DNA of 64,000 nt, from NCBI RefSeq assembly GCF_023283765.1, contig NZ_JAKILG010000005.1, positions 100,758 to 164,757 on the forward strand, in the 5' to 3' direction. The DNA comes from Shewanella profunda. GTDB taxonomy: Bacteria > Pseudomonadota > Gammaproteobacteria > Enterobacterales > Shewanellaceae. The stretch's first letter is position 1; every line of letters begins with the position of its first letter. The notes under the pieces were generated by a model that worked only from the letters and a program-made list of their open reading frames with translations, ran no database searches and was not told the DNA's origin. Below, in pieces: positions 45,571 through 55,530 of this stretch. The translations under genes were made by a program, and so were the position numbers.

Positions 45571-47154
45571 ATGTCTTCGAATCATCAACAGGCTAATCAA
45601 AAAGATAGCCATCAAGCTGTTGCGACTCAGCCGCATTCATTCAAGCAACAGCCCGAGTTGAATTTTTGGCAAATCTTTAATATGTGCTTCGGCTTTTTAG
45701 GCATCCAATTCGGTTTCGCCCTGCAAAACGCGAACGTCAGCCGTATCTTCCAAACGCTCGGCGCATCTATCGATGAGATCCCCATACTGTGGATCGCCGC
45801 GCCGCTAACAGGCTTATTGGTTCAGCCCATCATTGGCTATTTGAGTGATAACACTTGGGGGCGACTCGGCCGTCGTCGACCTTATTTTTTAATCGGGGCG
45901 ATTTTTACCACACTCGCGATTTTTATCATGCCGCATTCGCCCACCCTGTGGATTGCCGCAGGCATGTTATGGATCATGGATGCCTCCATCAACATCGCCA
46001 TGGAGCCGTTTCGCGCCTTTGTGGGGGATAATTTGCCTAAGAGCCAGCGCACTCAAGGCTATGCCATGCAAAGCTTTTTTATCGGCATTGGCGCTGTGGT
46101 CGCTTCGGCCTTACCTTATATTTTGACCCACTTTTTTGATGTCGCGAACACGGCAGCCGCGGGCGAAATCGCCGATTCGGTGCGTTACGCCTTCTATTTT
46201 GGTGGCACTGTATTACTGCTCGCCGTGGGTTGGACAGTGGTGTCGTCCAAGGAATATTCCCCTGAGGAACTGACCGCCTTTAATGCTAAACCCCATCAAG
46301 CTGACGACCCCACTCAGGTTCGCCACCGCACGGATAAAGATTATCAATTTGCCGCTTTTATTTGGATGGTTATCGGCGCCCTGCTCACCTTGGCCACTTG
46401 GGCACAGAATTTAGATAAGCAATTGTATATTTTGAGTTTAGGGATTTTTGCCTTCGGCCCATTGCAACTGTATTGCGCGCTGCGTTTAAGCCGTGTTCAG
46501 CCAACAGAGCGCCACACGCTCGGCATGGTCTTTAATGTGGTCGATGATTTATTCCACATGCCCAAGGCCATGCACCAACTGGCGATAGTGCAATTTTTCT
46601 CATGGTTTGCCCTGTTTGCCATGTGGATCTACACCACTGCCGCCATCACTTCCTATCATTTTGGCAGTAGTGATGTCTTGTCTAAGGCCTATAACGATGG
46701 CGCCGATTGGGTTGGCGTTCTCTTTGCTGCTTACAATGGTTTCGCCGCCATTGCCGCGATATTTATTCCTATGCTGGCCAAGCGTATCGGCATCAAACTC
46801 ACCCACACTGTCAATATGTTCTGTGGCGGCCTAGGGTTGATAAGCTTCTATTTTATTAACGATCCCAGCCTGTTATGGCTGCCAATGATAGGCGTCGGTA
46901 TCGCATGGGCCTCCATTTTATCCGTGCCCTATGCCATGTTATCTGGTGCCTTACCCGCTAAAAAGATGGGGGTGTATATGGGGATCTTCAACTTCTTTAT
47001 CGTGATCCCGCAGCTGCTCGCTGCCAGTGTTTTAGGCTTAATACTTAATACATTATTTGATAATCAACCTATTTATGCGCTGATATGCGGTGGGATATTC
47101 ATGATGTGCGCAGGCATTGCCGTCCATTTTGTCGAGCAAGATAAAACGGCTTAA
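45571..47154 (+). CDS. MFS sugar transporter (maltose/maltodextrin type, SLC45/GPH-like)
   Basis: A 527-residue, 12-helix transporter. After a hydrophilic N-terminus (1-30) come FLGIQFGFALQNANVSRIFQ and DNTWGRLGRRRPYFLIGA, the loop 2-3 motif of the sucrose/maltose SLC45-like branch. LTHTVNMFCGGLGLI and LSVPYAMLSGALP follow, as in that branch. GGAAG lies 6 bases before the ATG. It is followed at 72 bp by a secreted glucoamylase on the same strand. The pair suggests uptake of maltose or glucose released outside, though the substrate is inferred from the neighbour. Confidence 0.85.
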   Translation: MSSNHQQANQKDSHQAVATQPHSFKQQPELNFWQIFNMCFGFLGIQFGFALQNANVSRIFQTLGASIDEIPILWIAAPLTGLLVQPIIGYLSDNTWGRLGRRRPYFLIGAIFTTLAIFIMPHSPTLWIAAGMLWIMDASINIAMEPFRAFVGDNLPKSQRTQGYAMQSFFIGIGAVVASALPYILTHFFDVANTAAAGEIADSVRYAFYFGGTVLLLAVGWTVVSSKEYSPEELTAFNAKPHQADDPTQVRHRTDKDYQFAAFIWMVIGALLTLATWAQNLDKQLYILSLGIFAFGPLQLYCALRLSRVQPTERHTLGMVFNVVDDLFHMPKAMHQLAIVQFFSWFALFAMWIYTTAAITSYHFGSSDVLSKAYNDGADWVGVLFAAYNGFAAIAAIFIPMLAKRIGIKLTHTVNMFCGGLGLISFYFINDPSLLWLPMIGVGIAWASILSVPYAMLSGALPAKKMGVYMGIFNFFIVIPQLLAASVLGLILNTLFDNQPIYALICGGIFMMCAGIAVHFVEQDKTA

Positions 47155-47225
47155 CTCATTTGATTTAATCGCTCAGACATTTAATCACTTAAAACAACAA
47201 AAACCATCACTTGGGGAGAATGAAG

Positions 47226-49748
47226 ATGAAAGCGGATCCTACGCCACAAGGGTATCAACACGCCAACCATGCCAAGGCCCTAACGAAGTTACACTTTAAG
47301 CCTATCGCACTCGCCATTACCGCTAGCTTATTCGGTATTATAGGATTAGCAGCCTGTTCACCCGCCTCCACGCCTGCGGTACAAAGTGGCACAGTTAACG
47401 CTGCTTCAAATCGCCAAGCCATAGCCCCTGGGGCGCCGGGTCAAGCGCCGACGTGGGCATTTGCGGGTAAAACGGGTATAGGCACATCCTATGAACCTTA
47501 CTCCCAAGGCCAGTATCAAGACACGCAGCAGAACCCGATTAGTCGCGTATGGTTCTCCCTCGCCCAAGGCATTTTGACCGAAACCATGTACGGTTTGATC
47601 CACAATGCCCAGCTTAAGGAACTGCAATTTGTCATAACGGGCAATGGTTTTGTCGATACCGAAAAAGATAACACTATCAGCAGCATTGAATATCTAGATA
47701 CTGATGCGAATGGCCGACCACAGTCGCTGGCCTATAAAATCATCAATAAAGATATTGAAGGTAAGTATCAGATAGAAAAACATATTTTTACCGATCCAGA
47801 CCGCGATAGCCTGATGATGCGCGTGACATTCACCGCCTTTGAAGAGGGCATTACTCCACATTTATACGTCAATCCACATATCGACAATGCGGGCGCCAAT
47901 GATATCGGCAGCATAGAACACCATGCGCTAGTGGCCTATACCGCAGCAACAGACAGCAGCGTGATGACGGTAAAATCTGATATCGATTTTACGCAGGCCA
48001 CCACAGGTTTTGTCGGGGTTTCCGATGGTCTATTGGACTTGGCCGATAACGGCAAGCTTGATACGCCCTATCAAATGACCAGTGCTCAAGATAAGCCAAG
48101 CGTTGGCAACATCGCCTTTACCGCCAGCTATCCCACGCTCACGAAAGCGACGCCAGTCACTGTTAACCTCGTCATAGGTTTTGGCAAAGATAAGGCCAGC
48201 AGCTTGACCAATGCCAACGCGACCTTAACCGCGGGATATGATACCGTACTGAACCATTACAAGGCTGGCTGGCAGCAATACCTCAGTTCCCTGCCCGCCA
48301 TGTCAACCATGGCGAGCAGCACCACGGATAATGGCAAATTACTGTACACCAGTGCTATGGTCCTCAAAGCACAGGAAGATAAAACCTATGCGGGTGCACT
48401 TATCGCTTCGCTATCAAATCCTTGGGGTGATACCGTTTCCGCGGAGAAGCCAAGCACAGGTTATAAAGCCGTATGGCCGCGGGATTTCTATCAATGTGCC
48501 ATGGCATTTCTTGCAATGGGTGATACTCAAACCCCTAAAGTCGCCTTCGAATATCTGAAAAAAGTGCAAGTGACCGCCAATACGCCCGGCTTTAGTGGCA
48601 CACCGGGCTGGTTCCTACAAAAGACCCATGTCGACGGTCAAATTGAATGGGTGGGCGTGCAGCTCGATCAAACCGCTATGCCCATTATGCTCGGCTGGAA
48701 ACTCTGGCAAGCGGGCGTGTTATCCCATGATGAAATCAGTCACTGGTATCAGGAGATGCTCAAAGGCGCGGCGGACTTTTTAATCAGCGGCGGTGAAGTC
48801 AACCTCGATTGGAACCACACCCAGATCACTCCACCCAAAACTCAACAAGAACGTTGGGAAGAACAAGCGGGTTACTCACCGTCCACCACGGCCGCAGTGA
48901 TCGCCGGTCTAGTGGCGGCGAGTGATATTGCTAAAGAGGCCAAAGATGTCGCTTCCAGCAGCCGTTATCTCGCCGCCGCCAAAGGCTTAAGTGACAGCCT
49001 AGAAAAGCACTTAGTCACCACCCAAGGACTATTAAAAAACAGCGAAGGAAAACAGACGCCCTATTATCTGCGTTTAAGCCCCAATGGCGAGCCAAACAAT
49101 AGCGATTTACTGGGTGAGAATAACGGTAAACAAGGTTTAGATCAGCGCCAGATCCTCGACGGTGGATTTTTAGAACTGGTGCGTTACGGTGTGCGCGGTG
49201 CAACCGATAAGCTGATTAATCAAAGTCTTGAATTGATTGATAACACTGAACTTGAACATAAGCTACGCCTTAAATACGAATTTAGTGCCAAAGATGGCAG
49301 CACCATTCCGGGTTTTAGACGTTACGGTAACGATGGCTACGGCGAAGATACGGTTTCTGGCAATAACTATGCAGAGTCCGGTAGCAACAGCGCCGACCAA
49401 CGCGGTCGTGTTTGGCCTTTCTTTACCGGCGAACGCGGTCATTTCGAGCTAGCACTCGCCCAAGCTAAGGGTGAACTCACTGGGGATAATGGTCAGCAAA
49501 TCAAACAACAACTGATCAATACCTATGTACAAGGTATGGAAACCTTTGCTAACGCGGGCATGATGTTACCCGAGCAATCCTGGGACGGTGTGGGTAATGC
49601 CACCCGTTACCAATATCAACTCGGACAAGGCACCAATTCGGCCACCCCACTGGCTTGGACCCACGCCGAATACATTAAACTCGTGCGTTCCATGACCGAC
49701 GGCCAAGTATGGGATTATTACCCCGTGGTTCCAATGGCATTGAAATAA
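47226..49748 (+). CDS. GH15 glucoamylase lipoprotein (glucan 1,4-alpha-glucosidase)
   Basis: An 840-residue enzyme. An N-terminal lipoprotein signal has the lipobox IGLAAC, so it is probably anchored in the outer membrane. Residues 60-340 are a beta-rich N-terminal domain. The (alpha/alpha)6 catalytic domain contains YKAVWPRDFYQCAMAFLAMG, WEEQAGYSPSTTAAVIAGL with the likely catalytic acid Glu, RGRVWPFFTGERGHFEL and MLPEQSWDG with the likely catalytic base Glu. It releases glucose from the ends of maltodextrins. The start at 47226 is placed 6 bases after GGGGAGA; ATG 47220 or TTG 47211 are alternatives. Probably cotranscribed with the transporter. Confidence 0.9.
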   Translation: MKADPTPQGYQHANHAKALTKLHFKPIALAITASLFGIIGLAACSPASTPAVQSGTVNAASNRQAIAPGAPGQAPTWAFAGKTGIGTSYEPYSQGQYQDTQQNPISRVWFSLAQGILTETMYGLIHNAQLKELQFVITGNGFVDTEKDNTISSIEYLDTDANGRPQSLAYKIINKDIEGKYQIEKHIFTDPDRDSLMMRVTFTAFEEGITPHLYVNPHIDNAGANDIGSIEHHALVAYTAATDSSVMTVKSDIDFTQATTGFVGVSDGLLDLADNGKLDTPYQMTSAQDKPSVGNIAFTASYPTLTKATPVTVNLVIGFGKDKASSLTNANATLTAGYDTVLNHYKAGWQQYLSSLPAMSTMASSTTDNGKLLYTSAMVLKAQEDKTYAGALIASLSNPWGDTVSAEKPSTGYKAVWPRDFYQCAMAFLAMGDTQTPKVAFEYLKKVQVTANTPGFSGTPGWFLQKTHVDGQIEWVGVQLDQTAMPIMLGWKLWQAGVLSHDEISHWYQEMLKGAADFLISGGEVNLDWNHTQITPPKTQQERWEEQAGYSPSTTAAVIAGLVAASDIAKEAKDVASSSRYLAAAKGLSDSLEKHLVTTQGLLKNSEGKQTPYYLRLSPNGEPNNSDLLGENNGKQGLDQRQILDGGFLELVRYGVRGATDKLINQSLELIDNTELEHKLRLKYEFSAKDGSTIPGFRRYGNDGYGEDTVSGNNYAESGSNSADQRGRVWPFFTGERGHFELALAQAKGELTGDNGQQIKQQLINTYVQGMETFANAGMMLPEQSWDGVGNATRYQYQLGQGTNSATPLAWTHAEYIKLVRSMTDGQVWDYYPVVPMALK

Positions 49749-49869
49749 AAGTTAGTGCAGGCCCATTTTTACTTAAATACTGCCTAGTGCAACTTAAAGA
49801 TGGGTTAAGCCAGTGTTTTTAACTTTTGGAACCGACAACGGTAAGGTGATTAAGATAAGCTAATCCACC

Positions 49870-49885
49870 GCGCTATGGATAGCGC
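49870..49885. terminator. Hairpin between convergent glucoamylase and AraC genes
   Basis: GCGCTAT (49870-49876) pairs with ATAGCGC (49879-49885). It sits inside a larger imperfect stem, TCCACCGCG ... CGGTGGGA (49864-49904). Confidence 0.5.
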
Positions 49886-49909
49886 AGTGGATAGCACGGT
49901 GGGACTTTA

Positions 49910-50725
49910 TTATGCCTTATTTTTTACAGACTTATGCTTGGCATAATCCTGTGGCGTACAACCAAATTGCATTTTAAATGCACTGCTGAAACTGCTCACA
50001 CTCAGGTAGCCTAAACTATGTGCCACCCTAGTGGTGCTCTCACCTTGGGTTAATCGCTCAAGGGAATTTAATAAACGAAATCGTTGTCGCCATTGTCGAT
50101 AAGTAAGACCCGTTTCCGCTTTAAAGAGTCGTTCAATGGTCCTCACACTTGCGCCACCCATTTCGGCTAACTCGGTCAGTGAGTGATTAACTTTAGGTTG
50201 GCGAATAAGCGTTTGGATAAGACGGTTGAGTCTTGGATCTTTTCCTGCTGGCAGATGTGCATCGACACTGTCGAGTGTTTCTAGCTCGTCGATAGCGGTC
50301 AAACCAAGCCGAAGTAACCGCCCGGCCTCCATTGATTCAGCTTCACACAATCTGAGGATAATTTCCCGCATCAGTGGCGTCATGGTCACCATCACCACTT
50401 GCTTATCCTGTTCCCTGACGCAATAGCTAGGGTCAATATAGAGATTGCGGGTATGGGCGTGGGTTTCACTGTTCACTTGATGGGGTAGATTGCAAGGGAT
50501 CCAGACCGCATGGGTTGACGGAACCACCCATACTGCATTTTCACTGCGAACCCGTAACACCCCTTTTACAGCCCAAAGTAACTGTCCTCGAGGGTGTGAA
50601 TGGGGCTCAATACCCGCTTCGGCATCCAGATTACGGGCATGGGTGAGCACGGGGCGATGGGGATCTATGGTAAATGCGGCGTCACTGGGTGCTAACAATG
50701 TCGCTTTAGGAATAATGTCTGACAT
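49910..50725 (-). CDS. AraC-family regulator with cupin N-terminus (NimR-like)
   Basis: A 271-residue regulator. The cupin part has HSHPRGQLLWAVKGVLRVRS and WIPCNLPHQV. The HTH part has HSLTELAEMGGASVRTIERLF and RVAHSLGYLSVSSFSSAFKM, ending FGCTPQDY. It is divergent from the SLC13-type transporter, with 80 bp between the starts, so it likely controls that gene. The intergenic region has an inverted repeat (50745-50763). Confidence 0.87.
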   Translation of the reverse strand: MSDIIPKATLLAPSDAAFTIDPHRPVLTHARNLDAEAGIEPHSHPRGQLLWAVKGVLRVRSENAVWVVPSTHAVWIPCNLPHQVNSETHAHTRNLYIDPSYCVREQDKQVVMVTMTPLMREIILRLCEAESMEAGRLLRLGLTAIDELETLDSVDAHLPAGKDPRLNRLIQTLIRQPKVNHSLTELAEMGGASVRTIERLFKAETGLTYRQWRQRFRLLNSLERLTQGESTTRVAHSLGYLSVSSFSSAFKMQFGCTPQDYAKHKSVKNKA

Positions 50726-50744
50726 ATAGCCGCCTTAAAACGTC

Positions 50745-50763
50745 AAGATAAGTGCGCTATCTT
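50745..50763. promoter_or_regulatory. Inverted repeat in the AraC/SLC13 divergent promoter
   Basis: AAGATA (50745-50750) and TATCTT (50758-50763) flank a 7-bp centre. It is well placed as an operator for the divergent pair. Confidence 0.45.
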
Positions 50764-50805
50764 AAGATCCATCTTTTAAGTTGACAACCCGTTAGGTTTT
50801 TAAGC

Positions 50806-52197
50806 ATGAAAAGTTTTATTAGCGTTAAAAACATAGCCTTTACTAGCGCATTTTTAATCGCTATTTGGCTTGCTCTTTTTCCTCTAAGCGACCATCCAGC
50901 TGTGTTTTCCTACAGCGCTGGCGTGGTATTAGTGACACTGATGTTTTGGAGTACAGGCTTCTTCCCCCCCTTTATGGCCGGCCTGATATTTTTTGCACTC
51001 GCCACCATTTTCAAACTTATCGAGCCGAGTCTGCTCTTTTCCGGATTCGGTTCGACCGCTGTGTGGTTAATCATTTCTGGTTTTGTGATAGGCAGTGCCA
51101 TCTCAGAGTCAGGTTTAAGCCGACGGATAGCCTCAACGCTTGCCCCCATGTTGACGATAAGTTATCCGTACTTGATTGCAGGACTTGTTTTGAGTGCGGT
51201 ACTACTCGGTTTTGTCATGCCATCTTCCGTTGGCCGTGCGGTGGTGCTTGTGCCAATTGGCATGGCTTTAGCGGAGCAGGTCGGTTTTGAGCGAGGCAGT
51301 AATGGTCGAATTGGCATTGCAACCGCGTTAGCCCTGTCTTGTAACATGCCAAGTTTTGCGGTTTTACCCTCCAATATCCCGAATATGATCTTAGCAGGTT
51401 CCAGTGAAAGTCTGTTTAACGTCAGTTTTGGTTACACTGAGTATCTCTTGCTGCATTTTCCAATCTTGGGTTTACTCAAATCAATATTGATAGTCACGTT
51501 AGTAGTATATTTGTTCCCCGCACATATTGATAAAAACCTGCCTTATAAAGATAAAGAAAAAGAGACTTATGATCTTGCCATGCAAAAGAAAGTCGCGGTG
51601 TTACTCAGCATCACCCTGCTCTTTTGGGTAACTGACACACTGCATGGTATCAATCCCGCTTGGGTAGGGCTTGCAACAGCGATCATATTGTTGCTACCCA
51701 AATGGGGCGTACTTGAGCCTAAGCGTTTTAATAGTTCGGTCGATTTTGCCACTGTTATTTTTGTTGCTGCAGCATTAGGACTAGGCGCATTGGTTAATCA
51801 CTCAGGGCTTGGAACCGCACTAGGTCAACTGTTGAGCCAATGGTTACCATTGCAACAGGGCTCCTCGTTCCTGAATTTTATGTCCCTATCATTAATCTCT
51901 ACGCTAACGGGCTTAGTTACCACTGTTCCGGGCGTTCCCACGGTATTGTCGCCAATGGCGGCGGACTTTGCCGATGCAACGGGTTTCTCAATTCCCGCTG
52001 TATTAATGACACAGGTGATTGGTTTCTCAACCGTGATTTTTCCTTATCAAGTTGCCCCTTTGATTTTGGCTATGCAGATATCTCAGGAACCATTAGTCAA
52101 GCTACTTAAAATAACCTTACCTTTAGCGATGATCACTGTAGTTGTACTGATGCCAATGGACTATCTATGGTGGTTGTGGCTCGGTTGGATAGCCTAG
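50806..52197 (+). CDS. SLC13/DASS-family anion:sodium symporter
   Basis: A 463-residue membrane protein with about 11-12 hydrophobic segments. The pattern GFVMPSSVGRAVVLVPIGMALAE followed by SCNMPSFAVLPSNIPNMI matches the Ser-Asn-containing hairpins of the DASS family. A second half-repeat has TTVPGVPTVLSPMAADFAD. The family moves dicarboxylates, sulfate or similar anions. The substrate is unknown. It is probably controlled by the divergent AraC gene. No clear ribosome-binding site precedes ATG 50806. Confidence 0.82.
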   Translation: MKSFISVKNIAFTSAFLIAIWLALFPLSDHPAVFSYSAGVVLVTLMFWSTGFFPPFMAGLIFFALATIFKLIEPSLLFSGFGSTAVWLIISGFVIGSAISESGLSRRIASTLAPMLTISYPYLIAGLVLSAVLLGFVMPSSVGRAVVLVPIGMALAEQVGFERGSNGRIGIATALALSCNMPSFAVLPSNIPNMILAGSSESLFNVSFGYTEYLLLHFPILGLLKSILIVTLVVYLFPAHIDKNLPYKDKEKETYDLAMQKKVAVLLSITLLFWVTDTLHGINPAWVGLATAIILLLPKWGVLEPKRFNSSVDFATVIFVAAALGLGALVNHSGLGTALGQLLSQWLPLQQGSSFLNFMSLSLISTLTGLVTTVPGVPTVLSPMAADFADATGFSIPAVLMTQVIGFSTVIFPYQVAPLILAMQISQEPLVKLLKITLPLAMITVVVLMPMDYLWWLWLGWIA

Positions 52198-52229
52198 GGC
52201 GTGCCACTTGAGTGATTTATTGATTAACA

Positions 52230-52257
52230 AAAACGCCAGCATTTATGCTGGCGTTTT
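52230..52257. terminator. Bidirectional Rho-independent terminator
   Basis: AAAACGCCAGCAT (52230-52242) pairs with ATGCTGGCGTTTT (52245-52257), a 13-bp perfect stem with A and T runs at the ends. It separates the convergent SLC13 and RoxA genes. Confidence 0.9.
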
Positions 52258-52315
52258 CAATAACAAACTAAATAAACAAGTAAACGCTACGGCGTTATCC
52301 CTCTTAAGACATATT

Positions 52316-53476
52316 TTAAAATATCTCTTGCTCACCAAGATCTTCAAAATACCAATAACCAAGATTCACCCACTCGGTAAGCCGTGCTAGGCAATCGGCA
52401 TTGTCTAACCAAGGCAGTAAGGTTGCTTTATCCAACTGACTCATATCACAAAGCAGTGGGATTATCCCAGCAAGCTCCGCGGGCAATTGATATCGCTCAC
52501 CATTAATAAATACCATCCCTTGCTCGACACTGACATCAAAATACAGACAACGTAAACCGCCAAGACGAATAAGCGGTTGTTCATCAAGCCAAGCGAGCAC
52601 TTCATCCTGAGTGATATCTAGCGGCTCATCGGGTAAATCTAAAGCACATTTGGACTGGGTTAAATAGCGACCCGAGAATTCACTCACCAGCTCATCGTTT
52701 AACATATTGGTAAGTTGAATACGTAAACGCGCCAAATCACCATTATCCACGCAGCCACTACGGGTTGAAACTTGGCGGTCAGGATCTTCTATCTGCTGTG
52801 CACCTAGATCATGTTCGGATAAATGATCTGCTAATGCGCTGACCATATCTTTTGCCGATGCAGTACGGTAACCAACAGAAAAACTTAGCGATTCTTCAAG
52901 TGTAATCCCATCATGTGGAAATCCTGGAGGGATATAGAGGATATCGCCAGGCAACAATTCGGTATCGATAATAGGTTCAAAGGCTTCGGTGTGCAGCAGC
53001 GCAGGATGCGCGGCAAACTCACGGTGTGGACCGCGATCGCCCACTCGCCAGCGGCGACGACCAGAACCCTGACAGATAAACACATCGTAAAGATCGATAT
53101 GCGGCCCCACGCCACCACCAGGGGTCGCGTAGCTCACCATCACGTCATCAAAGCGCCAACGGGGAATAAAATCGAAACATTGGATTAACGCTTCGGCATC
53201 GGGCAGCCAGTTATTCAGCGCTTGCACAATTAAGGTCCAGTCTCGCTCGCCCAACTTTTCATAGGAGTCAAAGGGACCAAATTCGGCATGCCACTGCCCT
53301 GCCTGCTGGTAAACTCGCCGCGATTCAACTAGTTCATCCATCGCTAAGCCCGCCAACTCTTCGGGGGACACTAAATCTTGGAACTGTTTGAATCCTTGGC
53401 GGATCACTAACGGTTTTTTCTGCCAGTATTGGGCTAAAAACGCTGCGGGGGTTAAACCATTGATATCGAGTTGCAT
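52316..53476 (-). CDS. roxA: Ribosomal protein L16 arginine hydroxylase RoxA (YcfD), JmjC/cupin type
   Basis: A 386-residue 2-oxoglutarate/Fe(II) oxygenase. It begins MQLDINGLTPAAFLAQYWQK, close to YcfD. Iron ligands are in GPHIDLYDVF (H-x-D) and a later His of the GFPHDGITLEES region. The C-terminal winged-helix-like part ends with YWYFEDLGEQ. The enzyme hydroxylates an arginine of L16. The start at 53476 is taken from similarity; ATGs at 53506 and 53512 would add 10-12 residues and no start has a strong ribosome-binding site. Confidence 0.88.
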   Translation of the reverse strand: MQLDINGLTPAAFLAQYWQKKPLVIRQGFKQFQDLVSPEELAGLAMDELVESRRVYQQAGQWHAEFGPFDSYEKLGERDWTLIVQALNNWLPDAEALIQCFDFIPRWRFDDVMVSYATPGGGVGPHIDLYDVFICQGSGRRRWRVGDRGPHREFAAHPALLHTEAFEPIIDTELLPGDILYIPPGFPHDGITLEESLSFSVGYRTASAKDMVSALADHLSEHDLGAQQIEDPDRQVSTRSGCVDNGDLARLRIQLTNMLNDELVSEFSGRYLTQSKCALDLPDEPLDITQDEVLAWLDEQPLIRLGGLRCLYFDVSVEQGMVFINGERYQLPAELAGIIPLLCDMSQLDKATLLPWLDNADCLARLTEWVNLGYWYFEDLGEQEIF

Positions 53477-53617
53477 GGGTTGCTCACGGGGCAAACTGTT
53501 ATTCATAAACATAAATGCTAACAGGAAGCCAATGTGAGAAAGCTCGATGGGATCAACAAAGCACTAAGTCGTATAACCATGAATAAAAATAAACTCATCA
53601 TCTTCGGTCAGCGGTAA

Positions 53618-53915
53618 CTAACCGAGTTGCTGTAGTCGTATTTTGAACTCAGTAAGGTGAAATAAATTTGCATCAGTCAAACCCGCAGGAAAAACGGTTT
53701 TGGCGATTCTAATAGCATAAATGGATTTGTAGCTAATGCGCCTTTGCACAAACAGACAATCAGCAACCTTAATATCGGATAACACTCGATTTGAGGCTTC
53801 ATAATCGAGGGGGAAAGCCCTCTTCACCTACCAACTGTAATTGCAGATACACAGAACGAGAGGCTAACAGCGTGATACATTCACGCCATTTAGTATTATT
53901 CATTAGAGGATTCAT
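53618..53915 (-). pseudogene. Small hypothetical gene split by a frameshift in a G5/C5 run
   Basis: A frame opens at ATG 53915, overlapping the stop of the DUF1801 gene (ATGA), and reads MNPLMNNTKWRECITLLASR and on to GEEGFP. It then shifts at the run of five C on the minus strand (53809-53813). With four C the reading continues as PLDYEASNRVLSDIKVADCL to QQLG at 53618, giving a protein of about 98 residues. Either a recent mutation or a sequencing error. Function unknown. Translational coupling to the upstream gene suggests that it was a real gene. Confidence 0.6.
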
Positions 53916-54292
53916 AGCGTGAACTTAAGTGCTTGGTTAATATAATCGGTAAGTTGCTTTTGGAGTGTCTCATTCGAAACATCAGTATTTGAGAAGAACT
54001 TAATATGGCGACGAAACTTACCCTTACCTTCGAGTAAGCCATGTTTATCCTTAAGGCTCGCCCCCGCAGTAAATTCTAACGATACATGTTGCTGATAGGC
54101 AAAAATGCCACAAAATGGCTGCGTGGTGCTAAAGAGGATCCCGCCGTACTTGATCTCCTCCGTCACAGGCACAGCGGCCGTTTGTGCCACGACGAAAATC
54201 AATCGTCTTAGGTTTTGTACTGCTTCAGCCAATTGCGGACTGACCAATCGAATATCCTCAATATGCTGCTCAAGCCGTGATGTCTCATCCAT
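53912..54292 (-). CDS. DUF1801-domain protein
   Basis: A 126-residue protein from ATG 54292 (MDETSRLEQH), with GGAG 8 bases upstream. The open frame further upstream is judged non-coding. It contains VTEEIKYGGILFSTTQPFCGIFAYQQHVSLEF, typical of the DUF1801/YdhG fold, and GKGKFRRHIKFFS. Function unknown; some relatives bind iron-sulfur precursors or metals. The gene is coupled by an ATGA overlap to the small frameshifted gene that follows. Confidence 0.75.
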   Translation of the reverse strand: MDETSRLEQHIEDIRLVSPQLAEAVQNLRRLIFVVAQTAAVPVTEEIKYGGILFSTTQPFCGIFAYQQHVSLEFTAGASLKDKHGLLEGKGKFRRHIKFFSNTDVSNETLQKQLTDYINQALKFTL

Positions 54293-54438
54293 AACCGCAA
54301 CTCCATTCATTAAATTGTACTTAAGGTTATCGTATTGAGAAGCAAGATAAAACCGACTTGATGGATAACAGAATAAAAAGGCCAAGTGTGGAGTGACTTG
54401 GCCTTTGACTGGAGATGACATTTATGGGGTTATCAAGA

Positions 54439-55026
54439 TTAGAAGCCTTCTACCCCCTTCATATCAGGGAGATGGTGGGCAATCCCCTTATGGCAATCGA
54501 TACAGGTTTTCTCACCACTGGCCAGCGATGTGGAGTGCATCTGCGCCGCCCTTGGTGATTGTCTCGTAAAGTCCATATAGGTGAAGTTATGGCAGTTTCG
54601 GCACTCTAAAGAGTCATTCGCCTTTAAACGATCCCACTCATGTTCTGCCAGTTCGCGACGTTTATCTTCAAACTTTTCGCGAGTATTTATAGTCCCAAAC
54701 ACTTTGCCCCATACTTCCTTAGATGCCTGCATTTTACGGGCAATTTTATCCGTCCAATTGTGTGGCACGTGACAGTCAGGGCAAGTTGCCCGTACACCGC
54801 TGCGGTTAGTGAAATGGATCGTCGACTGCAACTCTTGGTAGACGTTATTTTCCATTTCATGGCAACCGATGCAGAAAGCTTCTTGGTTAGTTGCCTCTAA
54901 CGCAGTGTTAAAACCACCCCAGAAGATCACTCCCGCCACAAAACCACCCAAAGTTAAAAAACCTAGACTGTAATGCACACTCGGACGATTGAGTACCTGC
55001 CAGATCTTTTTCAATTTATCTAACAT
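54439..55026 (-). CDS. napC: NapC tetraheme c-type cytochrome
   Basis: A 195-residue membrane-anchored cytochrome. One N-terminal transmembrane helix ([18 protein letters not shown]) is followed by four heme sites: CIGCH, CPDCH, CRNCH and CIDCH. It takes electrons from the quinol pool and passes them to NapAB in the periplasm. AGGAG lies 6 bases before ATG 55026. Last gene of napEDABC. Confidence 0.95.
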   Translation of the reverse strand: MLDKLKKIWQVLNRPSVHYSLGFLTLGGFVAGVIFWGGFNTALEATNQEAFCIGCHEMENNVYQELQSTIHFTNRSGVRATCPDCHVPHNWTDKIARKMQASKEVWGKVFGTINTREKFEDKRRELAEHEWDRLKANDSLECRNCHNFTYMDFTRQSPRAAQMHSTSLASGEKTCIDCHKGIAHHLPDMKGVEGF

Positions 55027-55034
55027 GCTAACTC

Positions 55035-55520
55035 CTAGTGTTTTTTCTGCTCAACATTGGCTTTAATCAGATGTTCCATATCCACAAAGTCGTTTTCGAC
55101 CAGTAACTTGGCATCTAACTGAGGCACATGGCATTGAGTACAGAAATAGCGGCGCGGAGAAAGCTCGGCTAAAAAGTTATTATCCCTATCCATATAGTGC
55201 GTCACGCTAACCATAGGTGCTTGTGACTCTCCAGTGCGGCTTCTGGCATGGCAGGCCATACACTTATTGGCTTTAATATCAACCTGATAACCATCTATTT
55301 TGTGCGGTATAATCGGTGGTTGCATCGGATAACTACGCACTTCTTTCACATCTGTATTACGCACCTTTTGCATCGCAGGTGATGTAGGTTCGATATTGAT
55401 AGGCGCTAGGCGCAGCGTATCAATTTTATCTTCAGGAATACTGGTTGCAGACACGTTGACCATGAACAATGAACCGAATGCAAGCAATCCTAACACTCTG
55501 ACTAATTTGAATGTTTTCAT
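55035..55520 (-). CDS. napB: NapB diheme cytochrome subunit of periplasmic nitrate reductase
   Basis: A 161-residue protein with signal peptide ([16 protein letters not shown]) and two c-type heme motifs, CMACH and CTQCH. The [17 protein letters not shown] segment is typical of NapB. It is the electron-entry subunit of the NapAB complex. AAGGAG is well placed before the ATG. It lies between napA and napC with short gaps. Confidence 0.95.
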   Translation of the reverse strand: MKTFKLVRVLGLLAFGSLFMVNVSATSIPEDKIDTLRLAPINIEPTSPAMQKVRNTDVKEVRSYPMQPPIIPHKIDGYQVDIKANKCMACHARSRTGESQAPMVSVTHYMDRDNNFLAELSPRRYFCTQCHVPQLDAKLLVENDFVDMEHLIKANVEQKKH

Positions 55521-55530
55521 TCTGTACTCC

